Part shown: positions 53,554-62,153 of the stretch, piece by piece
Layout: every line of letters begins with the position of its first letter
Position numbering within the stretch: position 1 is the first letter of the stretch
Origin: Streptomyces sp. NBC_01276
GTDB lineage: Bacteria > Actinomycetota > Actinomycetes > Streptomycetales > Streptomycetaceae
Reading direction: 5' to 3'
Assembly: GCF_041435355.1 (NCBI RefSeq)
Contig: NZ_CP108442.1
Span: 7,996,501-8,060,500 of the forward strand
Length of the DNA stretch: 64,000 nucleotides
The notes under the pieces: model-generated
Seen by the model: the letters and a program-made list of their open reading frames with translations, nothing else
Databases searched by the model: none
Told to the model about the DNA's origin: nothing
Program-made: the position numbers and the translations under genes

Positions 53554-53968
53554 AGTCATCGACGCCCCCGAGGACTGGCTGATCAAGGGCCGTGACGGCG
53601 AGGAGGAGATCGACCTCATCCTGGACCTCGCCGGCAGACCCGTCGCCCGGGAGCTCCTCCAGCGCGCGGACGTCCGCGCCGTGGACTCCGTACACATGCC
53701 GGTCCTCGCCCCGACCGACCTCATGGACAGCCGCCTGACCGCCCTGTGCGAGCACTACTGCGACTTCGCCGAACTGCTCCCCATGGCCCGCATGCTCCGC
53801 GAACGCATCGACTGGGGCCTCCTCGACCGCCGCCACCGCGACCAGCCCCTGCCCGACGCCTTCCTCTACCTCCTCGAACGCCTGCGGGTGATCGAGCCCC
53901 GAAAGCAGGCACGCCATGACGACGCACCACCCCACGCAGCCCGAGTACCGGGCCCAGCACCTACGTGA
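53554..53968 (+). pseudogene. Nucleotidyltransferase-like gene missing its 5' part
   Basis: This reads as the C-terminal two thirds of a nucleotidyltransferase-like protein (APEDWLIKGRDGEEEIDLIL, DLAGRPVARELLQRADVRAV, ALCEHYCDFAELLPMARMLR). An in-frame TGA lies just before it, and the expected N-terminal part is absent, replaced by the end of the epimerase gene. A shorter product from GTG 53681 is possible but would lack the active half. Confidence 0.65.
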
Positions 53969-54176
53969 CCGGCTCGCGCACGAGGACATCGCCGAACTCG
54001 GGGTCCGCGTCGAGCTGCGCGGCCACACGGTCCTCGTCTGGGGACCGGTCTCCACCCCGGACTGCCGCGAGACGGTCCTGCGGATGGCCGCCGAGGCCCT
54101 GCACCCGCTGGCGTGGCGCCATGACCTGACCGTCGTCAGCGCACGTCCGCCCGACCGCGAGGAGGACCTGCCGTGA
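53916..54176 (+). CDS. Hypothetical protein
   Basis: An 86-residue soluble protein (LRDRLAHEDIAELGVRVELR; HTVLVWGPVSTPDCRETVLR). It overlaps the nucleotidyltransferase remnant before it and the metallophosphoesterase after it (GTGA), so it sits in an operon. It has an alternating beta/alpha pattern like a small domain of the BON type, but that is not certain. Confidence 0.7.
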   Translation: MTTHHPTQPEYRAQHLRDRLAHEDIAELGVRVELRGHTVLVWGPVSTPDCRETVLRMAAEALHPLAWRHDLTVVSARPPDREEDLP

Positions 54177-54934
54177 TCCGCGTGGCGGCCGTGGGGGACA
54201 TCCACCTGGCGCCGGGCGGCGAGGGGACCCTGCGACCCGCCTTCGAGACCCTCGGTGACCACGCGGACCTGCTCCTCCTCGCCGGTGACCTCACCCGCCA
54301 CGGGTCCCCGCAGGAGGCCGCCGTCGTCGCCGGTGAGGTCTGCGGCCTGCCCGTGCCCGTCCTGGCCGTCCTCGGCAACCACGACCACCACGGCGACCGG
54401 CCGCGGGAGGTCACCGCCGTCCTCGCCGCGGCCGGGGTCACCGTCCTCGAAGGCGAAGCTGCCATCCTCGACCTCCACGGCACCACCGTGGGCGTGGCGG
54501 GGGCCAAGGGGTTCGGCGGAGGGTACGCCGGCCGCTGCGGCAGCGACTTCGGCGAACCGGAGATGAAGGCCTTCATGAGGCACTCCCGTACGTGTGCCGA
54601 CGGGCTGCGCCGCGCGCTCACCGACCTGGCCCAGGCCGGCACCGCCCTGCGGATCGCCCTGACCCACTACTCGCCGGTCCCGGACACCCTGGCCGGAGAG
54701 CCCCCCGAGATCCACCCGTTCCTCGGCAGCTACCTCCTGGCCGAGGCCATCGACGAGATCGGCGCCGACCTCGCCGTCCACGGACACGCCCACCTGGGCA
54801 CCGAGCACGGGATGACGGCCGGCGGGGTCAGGGTCCGCAACGTGGCCATGCCCGTCATCGACCGGGCGCGCCGTGTACCACCTCACTCCCCGGCCGCCCG
54901 GGCCGCAGGGAGCCCCGTTCCACGAGATCCGTGA
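54173..54934 (+). CDS. Metallophosphoesterase with probable 3' frameshift
   Basis: A 253-residue calcineurin-like phosphoesterase with all metal motifs: GDIHL, AGDLTRHG, LGNHDHHG, THYSP and VHGHAHLG. The last residues (PPHSPAARAAGSPVPRDP) look wrong. Removing one base near 54865-54873 restores RVYHLTPRPPGPQGAPFHEI followed by REEQLP and a TGA at 54948-54950 that would overlap the next ATG. The catalytic part is intact either way. The GTG at 54173 overlaps the stop of the gene before it. Confidence 0.9.
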   Translation: MIRVAAVGDIHLAPGGEGTLRPAFETLGDHADLLLLAGDLTRHGSPQEAAVVAGEVCGLPVPVLAVLGNHDHHGDRPREVTAVLAAAGVTVLEGEAAILDLHGTTVGVAGAKGFGGGYAGRCGSDFGEPEMKAFMRHSRTCADGLRRALTDLAQAGTALRIALTHYSPVPDTLAGEPPEIHPFLGSYLLAEAIDEIGADLAVHGHAHLGTEHGMTAGGVRVRNVAMPVIDRARRVPPHSPAARAAGSPVPRDP

Positions 54935-54946
54935 GGAGCAGTTGCC

Positions 54947-55132
54947 ATGAAGGGTATGGAACACAAGCGCCAGGAGCCCGGCATCGGCCGCGAGGAGCAG
55001 GTGCAGGAGCACCCCGGCCCGGACCCGGTACACCCCGAGGCCGGCAAGCCGGTGCCCGGCAGGACCCCCGAGGAGCTGCGGCGGAGGCAGGAGCGGGCCA
55101 TGACCCACGAGGACGACGTCGACGCGGAATGA
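54947..55132 (+). CDS. Small hydrophilic protein
   Basis: A 61-residue, highly charged protein without hydrophobic core (HKRQEPGIGREEQVQEHPGP; TPEELRRRQERAMTHEDDVD). It is probably disordered. GAGGAGC precedes the ATG. It would be coupled to the metallophosphoesterase if that gene's frame is restored. Confidence 0.6.
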   Translation: MKGMEHKRQEPGIGREEQVQEHPGPDPVHPEAGKPVPGRTPEELRRRQERAMTHEDDVDAE

Positions 55133-55166
55133 CGGCCGAGCCCCCCCCGCACCAACGGGCCTACGC

Positions 55167-55355
55167 CTACATGGGATCCATGGTCCCGCTGCCCGGGCCG
55201 TTCTGCTGCTCGCTCTTCTCACGGATGCGCAGGGCCTTGTCCCTCAGCCGCTGCCGCTCCGCGGGATCCGTCGCGCGCTGGGCCGCCTGCTCCAGTTCCT
55301 GGGCCTTGTCGCGCATCTCCCGGGCTCGTTCGCTCGGCATGCTGTCCTTGCTCAT
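55167..55355 (-). CDS. DUF6381-like small coiled-coil protein
   Basis: A 62-residue charged helical protein (RAREMRDKAQELEQAAQRAT, DPAERQRLRDKALRIREKSE), very like the small Streptomyces family DUF6381. It is a likely single coiled coil. The ATG at 55355 starts the conserved part. Function is unknown; relatives are often stress-regulated. Confidence 0.72.
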   Translation of the reverse strand: MSKDSMPSERAREMRDKAQELEQAAQRATDPAERQRLRDKALRIREKSEQQNGPGSGTMDPM

Positions 55356-55451
55356 GACCGTCCTCGGGTGGGGTGGGGGAAAGGGTGGACCCCCCAAGCC
55401 AAACAGCGCAGGGCCGCGCCCGCCACCGTAGCCGGACCGGTCAGGGAGGCC

Positions 55452-56288
55452 TCAGCCGTCCTGGTCCGCGGGGCTCGCCCGGCGCAGCAGCTCCTCGTGC
55501 AGCAGCCTGCCGACGAGTGCGCCGCCGAACACGACCACGCCGACGCCGAGGAGCCAGGACTGGACCACGAGGACGGTGCCGAACGGGCCGTAGGTGACGG
55601 CGCTGGACGCGATCAGCGGGGAGAAGACGAGACGGGAGAAGATCCGCAGACCGAGCAGTCCGAGCATGGTGGCCACCGCGCCGGGCAGCAGGGCCGCCCA
55701 GGGAATCCGGCCGGCCAGCAGCAGGCGCTGGGACCACCAGAAGAACAGGATGCCGATCGCGACGGTGACGAACCCGCGGGCGGGGGAGTCGCGCCAGGGC
55801 GGGGAGATCGCCGACAGGTAGAGCACCCCGATCAGGACGCCGAGCCACAGCACGTGCCGCCATCTGGCCCACCAACGTGACGGGGGCAGGTCCCAGATGC
55901 TCTCGTAGCCGCTCTGCAGAACGGTGCCGAAGGACAGGCCGAACACGGTCAGCAGCGCCAGCCCGAACGCCGTCGTGGTCCGCCAGACCTGCCCGGGCTG
56001 GGCGAAGAGCCGCTCGATCTCCAGCCGGGCGGCCGCCGACACGCCGAGCCCGTCCCCGAGCCACTGCGCGAATCCCTGCCCGTTGGCTGTGTCCGCCGCC
56101 GAGACGACGATCAGCAGCGGCACCAGCGTCAGGAAGCCGAGGGCGGCGAACCCGAGGGAGCGCTGCCACAGTGCCAGTTCCCGCACGCGCACCCAGCGGC
56201 GCCCCGCCCGCGTACGACGGACCACGCTGCGTGCCCGCCCGACGGGTGCCGGCCACCGGTGACCCCCGTGGCCGCTGGAGCTGCTCAT
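55452..56288 (-). CDS. YihY/BrkB-type membrane protein
   Basis: A 278-residue membrane protein with about six helices (QRSLGFAALGFLTLVPLLIV; AFGLALLTVFGLSFGTVLQS; YGPFGTVLVVQSWLLGVGVV), the YihY/virulence factor BrkB pattern. The role is unknown, perhaps export or envelope. The ATG at 56288 has no strong ribosome site. It faces away from the tiny hydrophobic protein gene. Confidence 0.82.
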   Translation of the reverse strand: MSSSSGHGGHRWPAPVGRARSVVRRTRAGRRWVRVRELALWQRSLGFAALGFLTLVPLLIVVSAADTANGQGFAQWLGDGLGVSAAARLEIERLFAQPGQVWRTTTAFGLALLTVFGLSFGTVLQSGYESIWDLPPSRWWARWRHVLWLGVLIGVLYLSAISPPWRDSPARGFVTVAIGILFFWWSQRLLLAGRIPWAALLPGAVATMLGLLGLRIFSRLVFSPLIASSAVTYGPFGTVLVVQSWLLGVGVVVFGGALVGRLLHEELLRRASPADQDG

Positions 56289-56454
56289 GCCTGGCGGCTG
56301 TCCCGCACCGGCCGCCCCAAACCCCCGCGGACCCGCGAGCCCCGCGTCGCGCCGAACGAGCGGCGGCCCGGCGGCTGCCCGCCGAGCCCGCCCCTCGCCC
56401 GCACCGGCATGGAGCCCGCAGGACCGGGCAGGCGCGGGTCCGGAGGTGGAAACC

Positions 56455-56616
56455 ATGATTGCTCTGCTGCTCGTCCTTCTCCTCGTGCTGCTGCTGTTCG
56501 GCGCCGGCTTCGCCATCAAGATCCTGTGGTGGGTCGCCATCGCCGTTCTGGTCATCTGGCTGATCGGGTTCGTCGCGCGCCCCAGCGGCGGCGGTGGCCA
56601 CTGGTACCGCTGGTAG
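56455..56616 (+). CDS. Tiny hydrophobic membrane protein (copy 1)
   Basis: A 53-residue protein with two membrane helices (IALLLVLLLVLLLFGAGFAI and WWVAIAVLVIWLIGFVA) and the ending GGGGHWYRW. A close paralogue lies at 61054-61215. Such proteins are common in actinobacteria and other stress-adapted bacteria. The ATG at 56455 follows GGAGG by eight bases. Confidence 0.8.
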   Translation: MIALLLVLLLVLLLFGAGFAIKILWWVAIAVLVIWLIGFVARPSGGGGHWYRW

Positions 56617-56707
56617 CGGGACTCCGGGGTCCTACGACCCCGGGTGAGCCCCTCCGCGCAGCCGCGGAGCCCACCCGGATCCTCCCGACACGAAGGACGT
56701 GAGTACG

Positions 56708-57241
56708 GTGCGCATCGCATTCCTGACGGCGATCGAAGGCGTCGAGGAAGTCGAACTGACCGGGCCTTGGAAGGCGGTCCTCGGGGCCGGCTGGACCCCG
56801 CGGCTGGTCTCGACGGAGCCGGGTGAGGTCCAGACGATGCGCCACCTGGACAAAGCCGGTACGTACCCGGTCGACCGGGTCCTCACCGGCCGTACGGACG
56901 AGAGCTTCGACGCCCTCGTCCTGCCGGGGGGAGTGGCGAATCCCGACGCGCTGCGGATGAACGGCGCCGCCGTCGGCTTCACGCGCGGCTTCTTCGAGGC
57001 GGGCCGGCCGGTGGCGGCGATCTGCCATGCGCCCTGGCTGCTGGTGGAGGCCGACGCCGTCCGGGGCCGCACGCTCACGTCCTGGCCCAGCCTGGCCACC
57101 GACATCCGCAACGCGGGCGGCACCTGGGTGGACGAGCCGGTCCACGTCTGCCGGGCGGGCGCCGGCACCCTGGTCACCAGCCGCAAGCCGGACGATCTGG
57201 AAGCGTTCTGCGAGGCGTTCATGAACGTCTTCGGCGGCTGA
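56708..57241 (+). CDS. DJ-1/PfpI family protein
   Basis: A 177-residue protein of the type 1 glutamine amidotransferase-like/PfpI family. The nucleophile elbow is PVAAICHAPWLLVEADA, with the Glu or Asp partner near FLTAIEGVEEVELTGPW. Members act as glyoxalases, deglycases or stress proteases/chaperones. The GTG at 56708 gives the family-like start VRIAFLTA; a GTG at 56699 is an alternative. Confidence 0.9.
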   Translation: MRIAFLTAIEGVEEVELTGPWKAVLGAGWTPRLVSTEPGEVQTMRHLDKAGTYPVDRVLTGRTDESFDALVLPGGVANPDALRMNGAAVGFTRGFFEAGRPVAAICHAPWLLVEADAVRGRTLTSWPSLATDIRNAGGTWVDEPVHVCRAGAGTLVTSRKPDDLEAFCEAFMNVFGG

Positions 57242-57297
57242 AACCGCGCTACCGCGCCACGAGGCCACGCGTGCCGCCCGCCGCCACACGTGACCCG

Positions 57298-58320
57298 TCA
57301 CATCGGGGGCGTGCGCAGGGCCGACCGGCCCTCGTCCCAGGCCGTGCGGATGTGGGCGGCCAGCCGGTCCTCCAGCAGGAGCGTCGCCGCGCAGCCGAAG
57401 GCGATGTCCGGCTCCAGCGCGGGCTCGTCGGCCAGCAACCCGCCGATGACCTCGTGGCGCACGACCTGTTCGTGGACGGCGTCCGCCTCCACGTGCTCGG
57501 CGTAGAAATGTTCGGCGGCCGGGCCCGCCCCGCACCGGCGCATGGCCTTGGCCAGGCGGCGGGACCCGGGGGAGGAGGTGACCTCGACGCACGCGAAGTG
57601 ACCGACGAGAGCCCCGCGCAACGCACGGTGCAGCCCCAGCAGAGACATCAGGTTGACCGTGGCGAGCAGGGGCGCCGGAGCCCGGTCGAGATAGTGGCCG
57701 TAGCCGGGGTCCAGACCGAGGTCGCCCATCAGGTCGGCGAAGAGCCGGGCGTGGATCCGGTCGGCGTGGCCCGCGCCGAACTCGTCGTACTCGATGGCGA
57801 CCATCGCGGCCTTGGCGCGCCCGGTCAGGCGGGGGATGACCCATGCGTGCGGGTCGGCCTCCCGGAGGTGGTACAGCGACCGCAGGGCCGCGTACTCGCG
57901 CAACTGCCACAGCTCGCCCTCCGTCTCCAGGCGGTGACTCAGGCTGCCGCTCGGGTCCACGGGCTCCACGAGGAGCGGGGCGAAGGCCTCCTCCACCGAG
58001 CGGGGGGCGTCGGCCAGCTCGCCGCGCAGGGCGTGGAGGAACCGGGTCTCCAGGGCGTTGCGCAGGCGGAGCAGGTCCGGGTCCCATTCGAGGTCGTCGG
58101 CGACGCCCTCGAAGCCCCGGTAGTGCAGTTCGTACAAGAGGTGGAGGCCCAGCTGCAGATCCTCGCCCCACGGATCGGCCCGCAGGACGGCGGCGGGCGC
58201 GTAGACGGGCGCCCGGCCGGTGCGCAGGGCCTTGACCACGGCCGAGGAAAGCACGCCGCGGCCCTCTACGAGAGCGGGCCCGGATGCCGTGTCTTGCGGA
58301 CTGCGCAGTGAAGGGATCAT
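57298..58320 (-). CDS. Iron-containing redox enzyme family protein (haem-oxygenase-like)
   Basis: A 340-residue helical protein of the haem-oxygenase-like diiron oxidase group. Possible metal ligands are in LHLLYELHYRGFEG, AMVAIEYDEFGAGHADRIHA, GHFACVEVTSSPGSRRLAKA and EHFYAEHVEADAVHEQVV. The substrate is unknown. In other Streptomyces, similar genes can lie next to CDGSH and HemK-like genes; here those are 10 kb away. Confidence 0.85.
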   Translation of the reverse strand: MIPSLRSPQDTASGPALVEGRGVLSSAVVKALRTGRAPVYAPAAVLRADPWGEDLQLGLHLLYELHYRGFEGVADDLEWDPDLLRLRNALETRFLHALRGELADAPRSVEEAFAPLLVEPVDPSGSLSHRLETEGELWQLREYAALRSLYHLREADPHAWVIPRLTGRAKAAMVAIEYDEFGAGHADRIHARLFADLMGDLGLDPGYGHYLDRAPAPLLATVNLMSLLGLHRALRGALVGHFACVEVTSSPGSRRLAKAMRRCGAGPAAEHFYAEHVEADAVHEQVVRHEVIGGLLADEPALEPDIAFGCAATLLLEDRLAAHIRTAWDEGRSALRTPPM

Positions 58321-58553
58321 GCGCTGCGCCTACCCCGTACCGGAAGCCGTGCACACGCCATTGCCCACCGACATCCGCCCGGTTCGCGTCCCGCCGGCGC
58401 CTGGACGACGTCTACGCCTGTGTCAGCCGCGCGATGGACTGCGCACCCGCGACGCGCTGCGACGCCTGCCCGTCGGGTCGGGGGGATCTCAAGCGGTTCC
58501 GGGGCCCGCAGGGGTCCGTGTTTCACGGACACGAACGCGGCAAGACGCTACAC

Positions 58554-58775
58554 ATGGTGCGAATCGGATGCGCGGTGATGACCGGGCAGCACACCCGGCC
58601 CCAGGACGCCGCCGAAGCCGCCCGCCGCGCCGACGACGTGGACGCCGCCGCCGTACAGGCCGTACGCACCCACCCGCAGGCCGGATCCACCGAGGCCGCC
58701 CGTCCGGATCGGCGGCGGCCACCAGGGGGAGGGCCCTTCCCCGACCCGCCACCCACGGAGGAGCCGCCGCCATGA
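58554..58775 (+). CDS. Small hypothetical protein
   Basis: A possible 73-residue protein (VRIGCAVMTGQHTRPQDAAE, then AARRADDVDAAAVQAVRTHP) with a Pro-rich end. Its TGA overlaps the ATG of the HAD gene, which supports translation. Nothing is known of the family, and an upstream start is possible. Confidence 0.45.
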   Translation: MVRIGCAVMTGQHTRPQDAAEAARRADDVDAAAVQAVRTHPQAGSTEAARPDRRRPPGGGPFPDPPPTEEPPP

Positions 58776-59443
58776 ACCGCGCCGCACTTTTCGACGTCGA
58801 CGGTACCCTCACGGACACCAACCACCTCCACATCGCATCCTGGTGGGAAGCGCTGCGCCAGTCCGGGCACCGGGTGGCCACGCACGACATCCACCGGGCG
58901 ATCGGCCTGCCCGGCGAGGACCTCCTCGACCACCTCCTCGGAGAGGACCGCGACCGCTCGGGCGACGACCGCCTGACCGCCGCCCACGACACGCTGTACG
59001 CCACCTACTTCGATCGGCTGCCCGCCCTGGACTCGGCGGCCGACCTGCTGCGGGCGCTGTCGCGGGCCGGCTGGAAGGTGCTGCTGGTCACCTCCGCGAA
59101 GGACAGCGAACTGGGCGCCCTGCGCCGGGCCGTCGACGCCGAGGACGCCATCACCGACACCGCCACCTCCGACGACGTGGAACGGGGCAAGCCCGCGCCC
59201 GATCCCGTACACCACGCCCTCGAACTGGCCGGGACGCCGTCCGGGCGCGCGGTGTTCGTCGGCGACACGGTATGGGACATGAAGGCTGCCGTCCGGGCCG
59301 GTGTGACCGCGGTCGGCCTGCTGTGCGGCGGGATCCCCCGCGGCGACCTGGAGGACGCGGGGGCCGCCGCCGTCTACCGTGACCCGGCCGACCTCCTGGC
59401 CGGTCTGGACGACAGCCCGTTCTCCGCGATACGCGCCGCGTGA
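58772..59443 (+). CDS. HAD family hydrolase
   Basis: A 223-residue haloacid-dehalogenase phosphatase with a cap domain. Motif I is LFDVDGTLTDTN, motif II is LLVTSAKDSE, motif III has the Lys in ERGKPAPDP, and motif IV is VFVGDTVWDMKAA. It resembles phosphoglycolate or beta-phosphoglucomutase-like phosphatases; the substrate is unknown. The start overlaps the small gene upstream. Confidence 0.93.
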   Translation: MNRAALFDVDGTLTDTNHLHIASWWEALRQSGHRVATHDIHRAIGLPGEDLLDHLLGEDRDRSGDDRLTAAHDTLYATYFDRLPALDSAADLLRALSRAGWKVLLVTSAKDSELGALRRAVDAEDAITDTATSDDVERGKPAPDPVHHALELAGTPSGRAVFVGDTVWDMKAAVRAGVTAVGLLCGGIPRGDLEDAGAAAVYRDPADLLAGLDDSPFSAIRAA

Positions 59444-59509
59444 ACGCCTCCGGCAAGGTGCCGCAGAGGGGTTGAGGAGGGAAATGCGGGTCCGGGGCGC
59501 GTCGCCGGG

Positions 59510-60097
59510 TCAGACGGGGGTGTCGGCGAGTTGCGTGAACCCGGGCGCACAGGCGGCGGCGAGGTTGGCGGGGGTGAAGGGGGCACCGCTGGAGGAGGTG
59601 CAGACGGCCTGGTGCAGGGTGCCGTTACTGGCGAGGACGGTGACGAAGAGATGGCCGGGGTTTTCCTCGGTTACGGACACGGCGGTGTCGTAGACGCACT
59701 GGGGTGCGCCGGGGAGCAGGGCGAGGTTGATCCAGACACCGGGGTTGCGGCTGTCGTTGAGGAAGGCGTGCCCCCGATCGTCGGTCGCGGAGCGGAACAC
59801 CGTCTCGAACAGCCCGGAGCCGGAGTAGTCGACCACGGTGGAGCTGACGTCGCGGCTCGTGACGCATTTCCCGCCCGCCAGCTGCCCGCTCTGCGGCTCC
59901 TTGAGGACTGGCTTGGCCGGGGCCTGCTTGGCCGGGGCCTTCTTCACAGGTGTCTTCTTCTTCCCGGCGTTGTGCTTGGCCGGCACCTTCGGATCGGGCC
60001 CGCCGTACGCGACCGCGGACGGGGCCAGGAGCGTTCCGGCCAGCACCACGCCCGATACTGCTGCCACGCCCCGTGCTGCCCAGGGGAGGGTCTTCAT
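59510..60097 (-). CDS. Secreted hypothetical protein with Lys/Pro/Ala linker
   Basis: A 195-residue exported protein. The signal peptide is about 1-31 (GVAAVSGVVLAGTLLAPSAV). A basic linker (KKKTPVKKAPAKQAPAKP) follows, then a beta-rich domain with four cysteines (GGKCVTSRD, PQCVYDTAV, HQAVCTSSS, LAAACAPGF). The linker may bind wall polymers or DNA. The ATG at 60097 follows GGAGG. Confidence 0.75.
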   Translation of the reverse strand: MKTLPWAARGVAAVSGVVLAGTLLAPSAVAYGGPDPKVPAKHNAGKKKTPVKKAPAKQAPAKPVLKEPQSGQLAGGKCVTSRDVSSTVVDYSGSGLFETVFRSATDDRGHAFLNDSRNPGVWINLALLPGAPQCVYDTAVSVTEENPGHLFVTVLASNGTLHQAVCTSSSGAPFTPANLAAACAPGFTQLADTPV

Positions 60098-60424
60098 GCG
60101 GTTCCTCCAACGTCGGTGGGGGCCCGCCCCTGGCGGGCGGGCCTGCCTCCAGAGATGCCGCACCCGCCCATGGCCGGGCACCTGCGCCGTGCTCCCGCGG
60201 GGGAGTCGCGGAAGGTGCCGGGAACGGTCGGATCCGGTGGCTGTCCGGCAGCCGTCACCGAACCTGGCACACCAGACCGGTTTCGGATCGCACGCCGGTC
60301 CGGGCGTTCACCCGCGCGGGGCCGATCCCGGAACCGAATGGCGGCGACCGGCCGGGCCCGGCCCCCGGCGGTACGCAGCCTGTGCCCCGGCGGCGGCTCG
60401 ACTGCGGCTCGATTGCCGCCACCC
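60098..60424. other. Non-coding stretch
   Basis: About 330 bases with no supported gene. It holds the promoter of the minus-strand secreted-protein gene. Confidence 0.5.
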
Positions 60425-60470
60425 ATGACGATGGTCCCGGCACCCATGAAGGTGCCGGGACCATCGTCAT
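60425..60470 (-). terminator. Strong hairpin, 20-bp perfect stem
   Basis: Arms at 60425-60444 and 60451-60470 pair perfectly around CATGAA, 14 bases past the stop of the PRC-barrel gene. Confidence 0.8.
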
Positions 60471-60484
60471 CGTGCGGAAGGCGA

Positions 60485-60853
60485 TCAGGCGGGGCGGCCA
60501 CCGAAGGGGGCGCCGGTGCCGTAGTACGTGCCCAGCTCCTCCCGGTACCCGGCGTCGCCGAGGTGCTTGTCGCGGTGGAACTCGGGAGCGTCCTTGATCT
60601 GTTCCTTGGCGCGTTCGACGAAGACCGTCTTCTCCTCGTGGTCGATCCTGACGACCGTGCTCGCCGGCAGCAGGACCTCCTTTCCGAAGATCCACACACC
60701 GGTGTCGACGACCAGATAGGCGTCACCGACCTCATCGGAGTGCTTGTCCACCTTGCCGATCCTGCCGTCGGTCGCCTCGACCTTGTATCCGGTCAGGTCC
60801 GTACCGGACAGGTGGCCCGAGGCCGGCTGGTAATTCCACACATTCTCAGTCAC
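60485..60853 (-). CDS. PRC-barrel domain protein
   Basis: A 122-residue protein with a PRC-barrel (DLTGYKVEATDGRIGKVDKH, AYLVVDTGVWIFGKEVLLPA, TVVRIDHEEKTVFVERAKEQ). The C-terminal GTYYGTGAPFGG is typical of the Streptomyces stress-linked type. The GTG at 60853 begins the conserved part and has GGAGGAG 11 bases upstream. It ends with a strong terminator. Confidence 0.88.
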   Translation of the reverse strand: MTENVWNYQPASGHLSGTDLTGYKVEATDGRIGKVDKHSDEVGDAYLVVDTGVWIFGKEVLLPASTVVRIDHEEKTVFVERAKEQIKDAPEFHRDKHLGDAGYREELGTYYGTGAPFGGRPA

Positions 60854-61053
60854 GCGAAAGACAACTCCTCCGGTCAATGGAGGTCGACGGAGAAAGGAAC
60901 ATCCGCCGGTCCTCCTTGTTCCGTACGTCGTGCTCGGCGGGTTGTGCCGCATCCCGCCTGGGCTTCGTTTGCCCCGTCTTTCAGGCTTCACGCACCCGGG
61001 TTGAATACCGGAAGGGTGCGGCCGCCGGTCATGGCAGGTGAGCAGGTCGCCTC

Positions 61054-61215
61054 CTACCAGCGGTACCAGCGGCCGCTGCCACCTTTCGGACGTGCGACGA
61101 AACCGATCAGCCACAAGACCAGGACTGCGATGGCCACCCACCAGAGAATCTTCAGCGCGAAACCCGCACCGAAGAGAATCAGGACCAGCAGCAGAACGAG
61201 AAGCAGGGGAACCAT
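61054..61215 (-). CDS. Tiny hydrophobic membrane protein (copy 2)
   Basis: A 53-residue protein almost identical to the one at 56455-56616: LLVLLLVLILFGAGFALKIL, then WWVAIAVLVLWLIGFVARPK and the ending GRWYRW. The ATG at 61215 has GGAGG eight bases upstream. The two genes are on opposite strands, pointing to an inverted duplication of this small unit. Confidence 0.8.
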   Translation of the reverse strand: MVPLLLVLLLVLILFGAGFALKILWWVAIAVLVLWLIGFVARPKGGSGRWYRW

Positions 61216-61402
61216 GGTTATCAACCTCCGAAGCGCAATCTGCCCGGCGGAACGCAGGACATTCGTGTGGCTCTCGTTTGTTCTCCTCCGTGGAAATCGA
61301 TCGCGCGCCGGACCGGGCACCGAGTGCAGAACGGCGCCGACGAGGAGCGCGGCCCGGACCGCGAGGAGCAGGCGGTCCGGGTCGGGGAACGCGCCGCGTT
61401 CC

Positions 61403-61984
61403 TCAGGGCGTGGCGTGTGCTCCGACGGCCTGTCGGTAGGCCACGTGCCCGCCGAGCGCACCGCTGACGGCTACGGCAGCCAGCCCACCCAGCGACCACA
61501 TCCGCCCCTTCGCCCAGCGGCCGCGGAACCGTGCGGTCAGTGACGCGGTATAGCAGGCCACCGCCGCCACGTTGGAGACGGCGTGGGCCAGGCCCACCCT
61601 CGCCTGTTCGGGCGGCATGTCCGCCCAGTCCGCCCAGCCGGCCACCGCCGCCGGAGCGACCCCGGCCAGTCCGACGGCGGTCAGGGTGGCCGTCGCGCGC
61701 TGTGACCCGGGTACGAAGTCGAGCACCGCGGCCGAGAGCCAGCAGCCGACGGGCACCTGCACCAGCACGGGATGCACGGGATGGCCCAGAGGCCTGCCAC
61801 GCAGCAGATCACGCATCGAGCCCAGAGGAAGGGAACGGACTCCCCGCTGGAGCGCCCTGATGGCCGGATCGGCCACCGTCGTCCGCTCCAGCCGGTCCAA
61901 GGCCGTCAGCCACCATGCCGATGCGGTGTCGACGACCGCCGCCTGTCCGGCCGTGGAAAAGGTATCGGAGGTGTGCGAGTCCAT
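61403..61984 (-). CDS. DUF2231 membrane protein
   Basis: A 193-residue membrane protein with four helices and the DUF2231 hallmark LGHPVHPVLVQVPVGCWLSA, then GLAHAVSNVAAVACYTASL. The His residues suggest haem or metal binding in a membrane redox step. It is often found near ferredoxin or Rieske genes in actinobacteria; here it is alone. Confidence 0.87.
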   Translation of the reverse strand: MDSHTSDTFSTAGQAAVVDTASAWWLTALDRLERTTVADPAIRALQRGVRSLPLGSMRDLLRGRPLGHPVHPVLVQVPVGCWLSAAVLDFVPGSQRATATLTAVGLAGVAPAAVAGWADWADMPPEQARVGLAHAVSNVAAVACYTASLTARFRGRWAKGRMWSLGGLAAVAVSGALGGHVAYRQAVGAHATP

Positions 61985-62153
61985 ACACGACGCCTACCCG
62001 GAACTCCGCTGCCGTCCCGCCCCGCCGCCGAATACGCCCGAACGAACGAACCGATAGGAGAGTTACGGGGCTCCCCTCCGGTGCTTCACGCCCTCCGCGT
62101 CGTTGACGCAGCATCATCGCCAGGAGCGTACGTACCGAGGACGGGGCGGGCCG

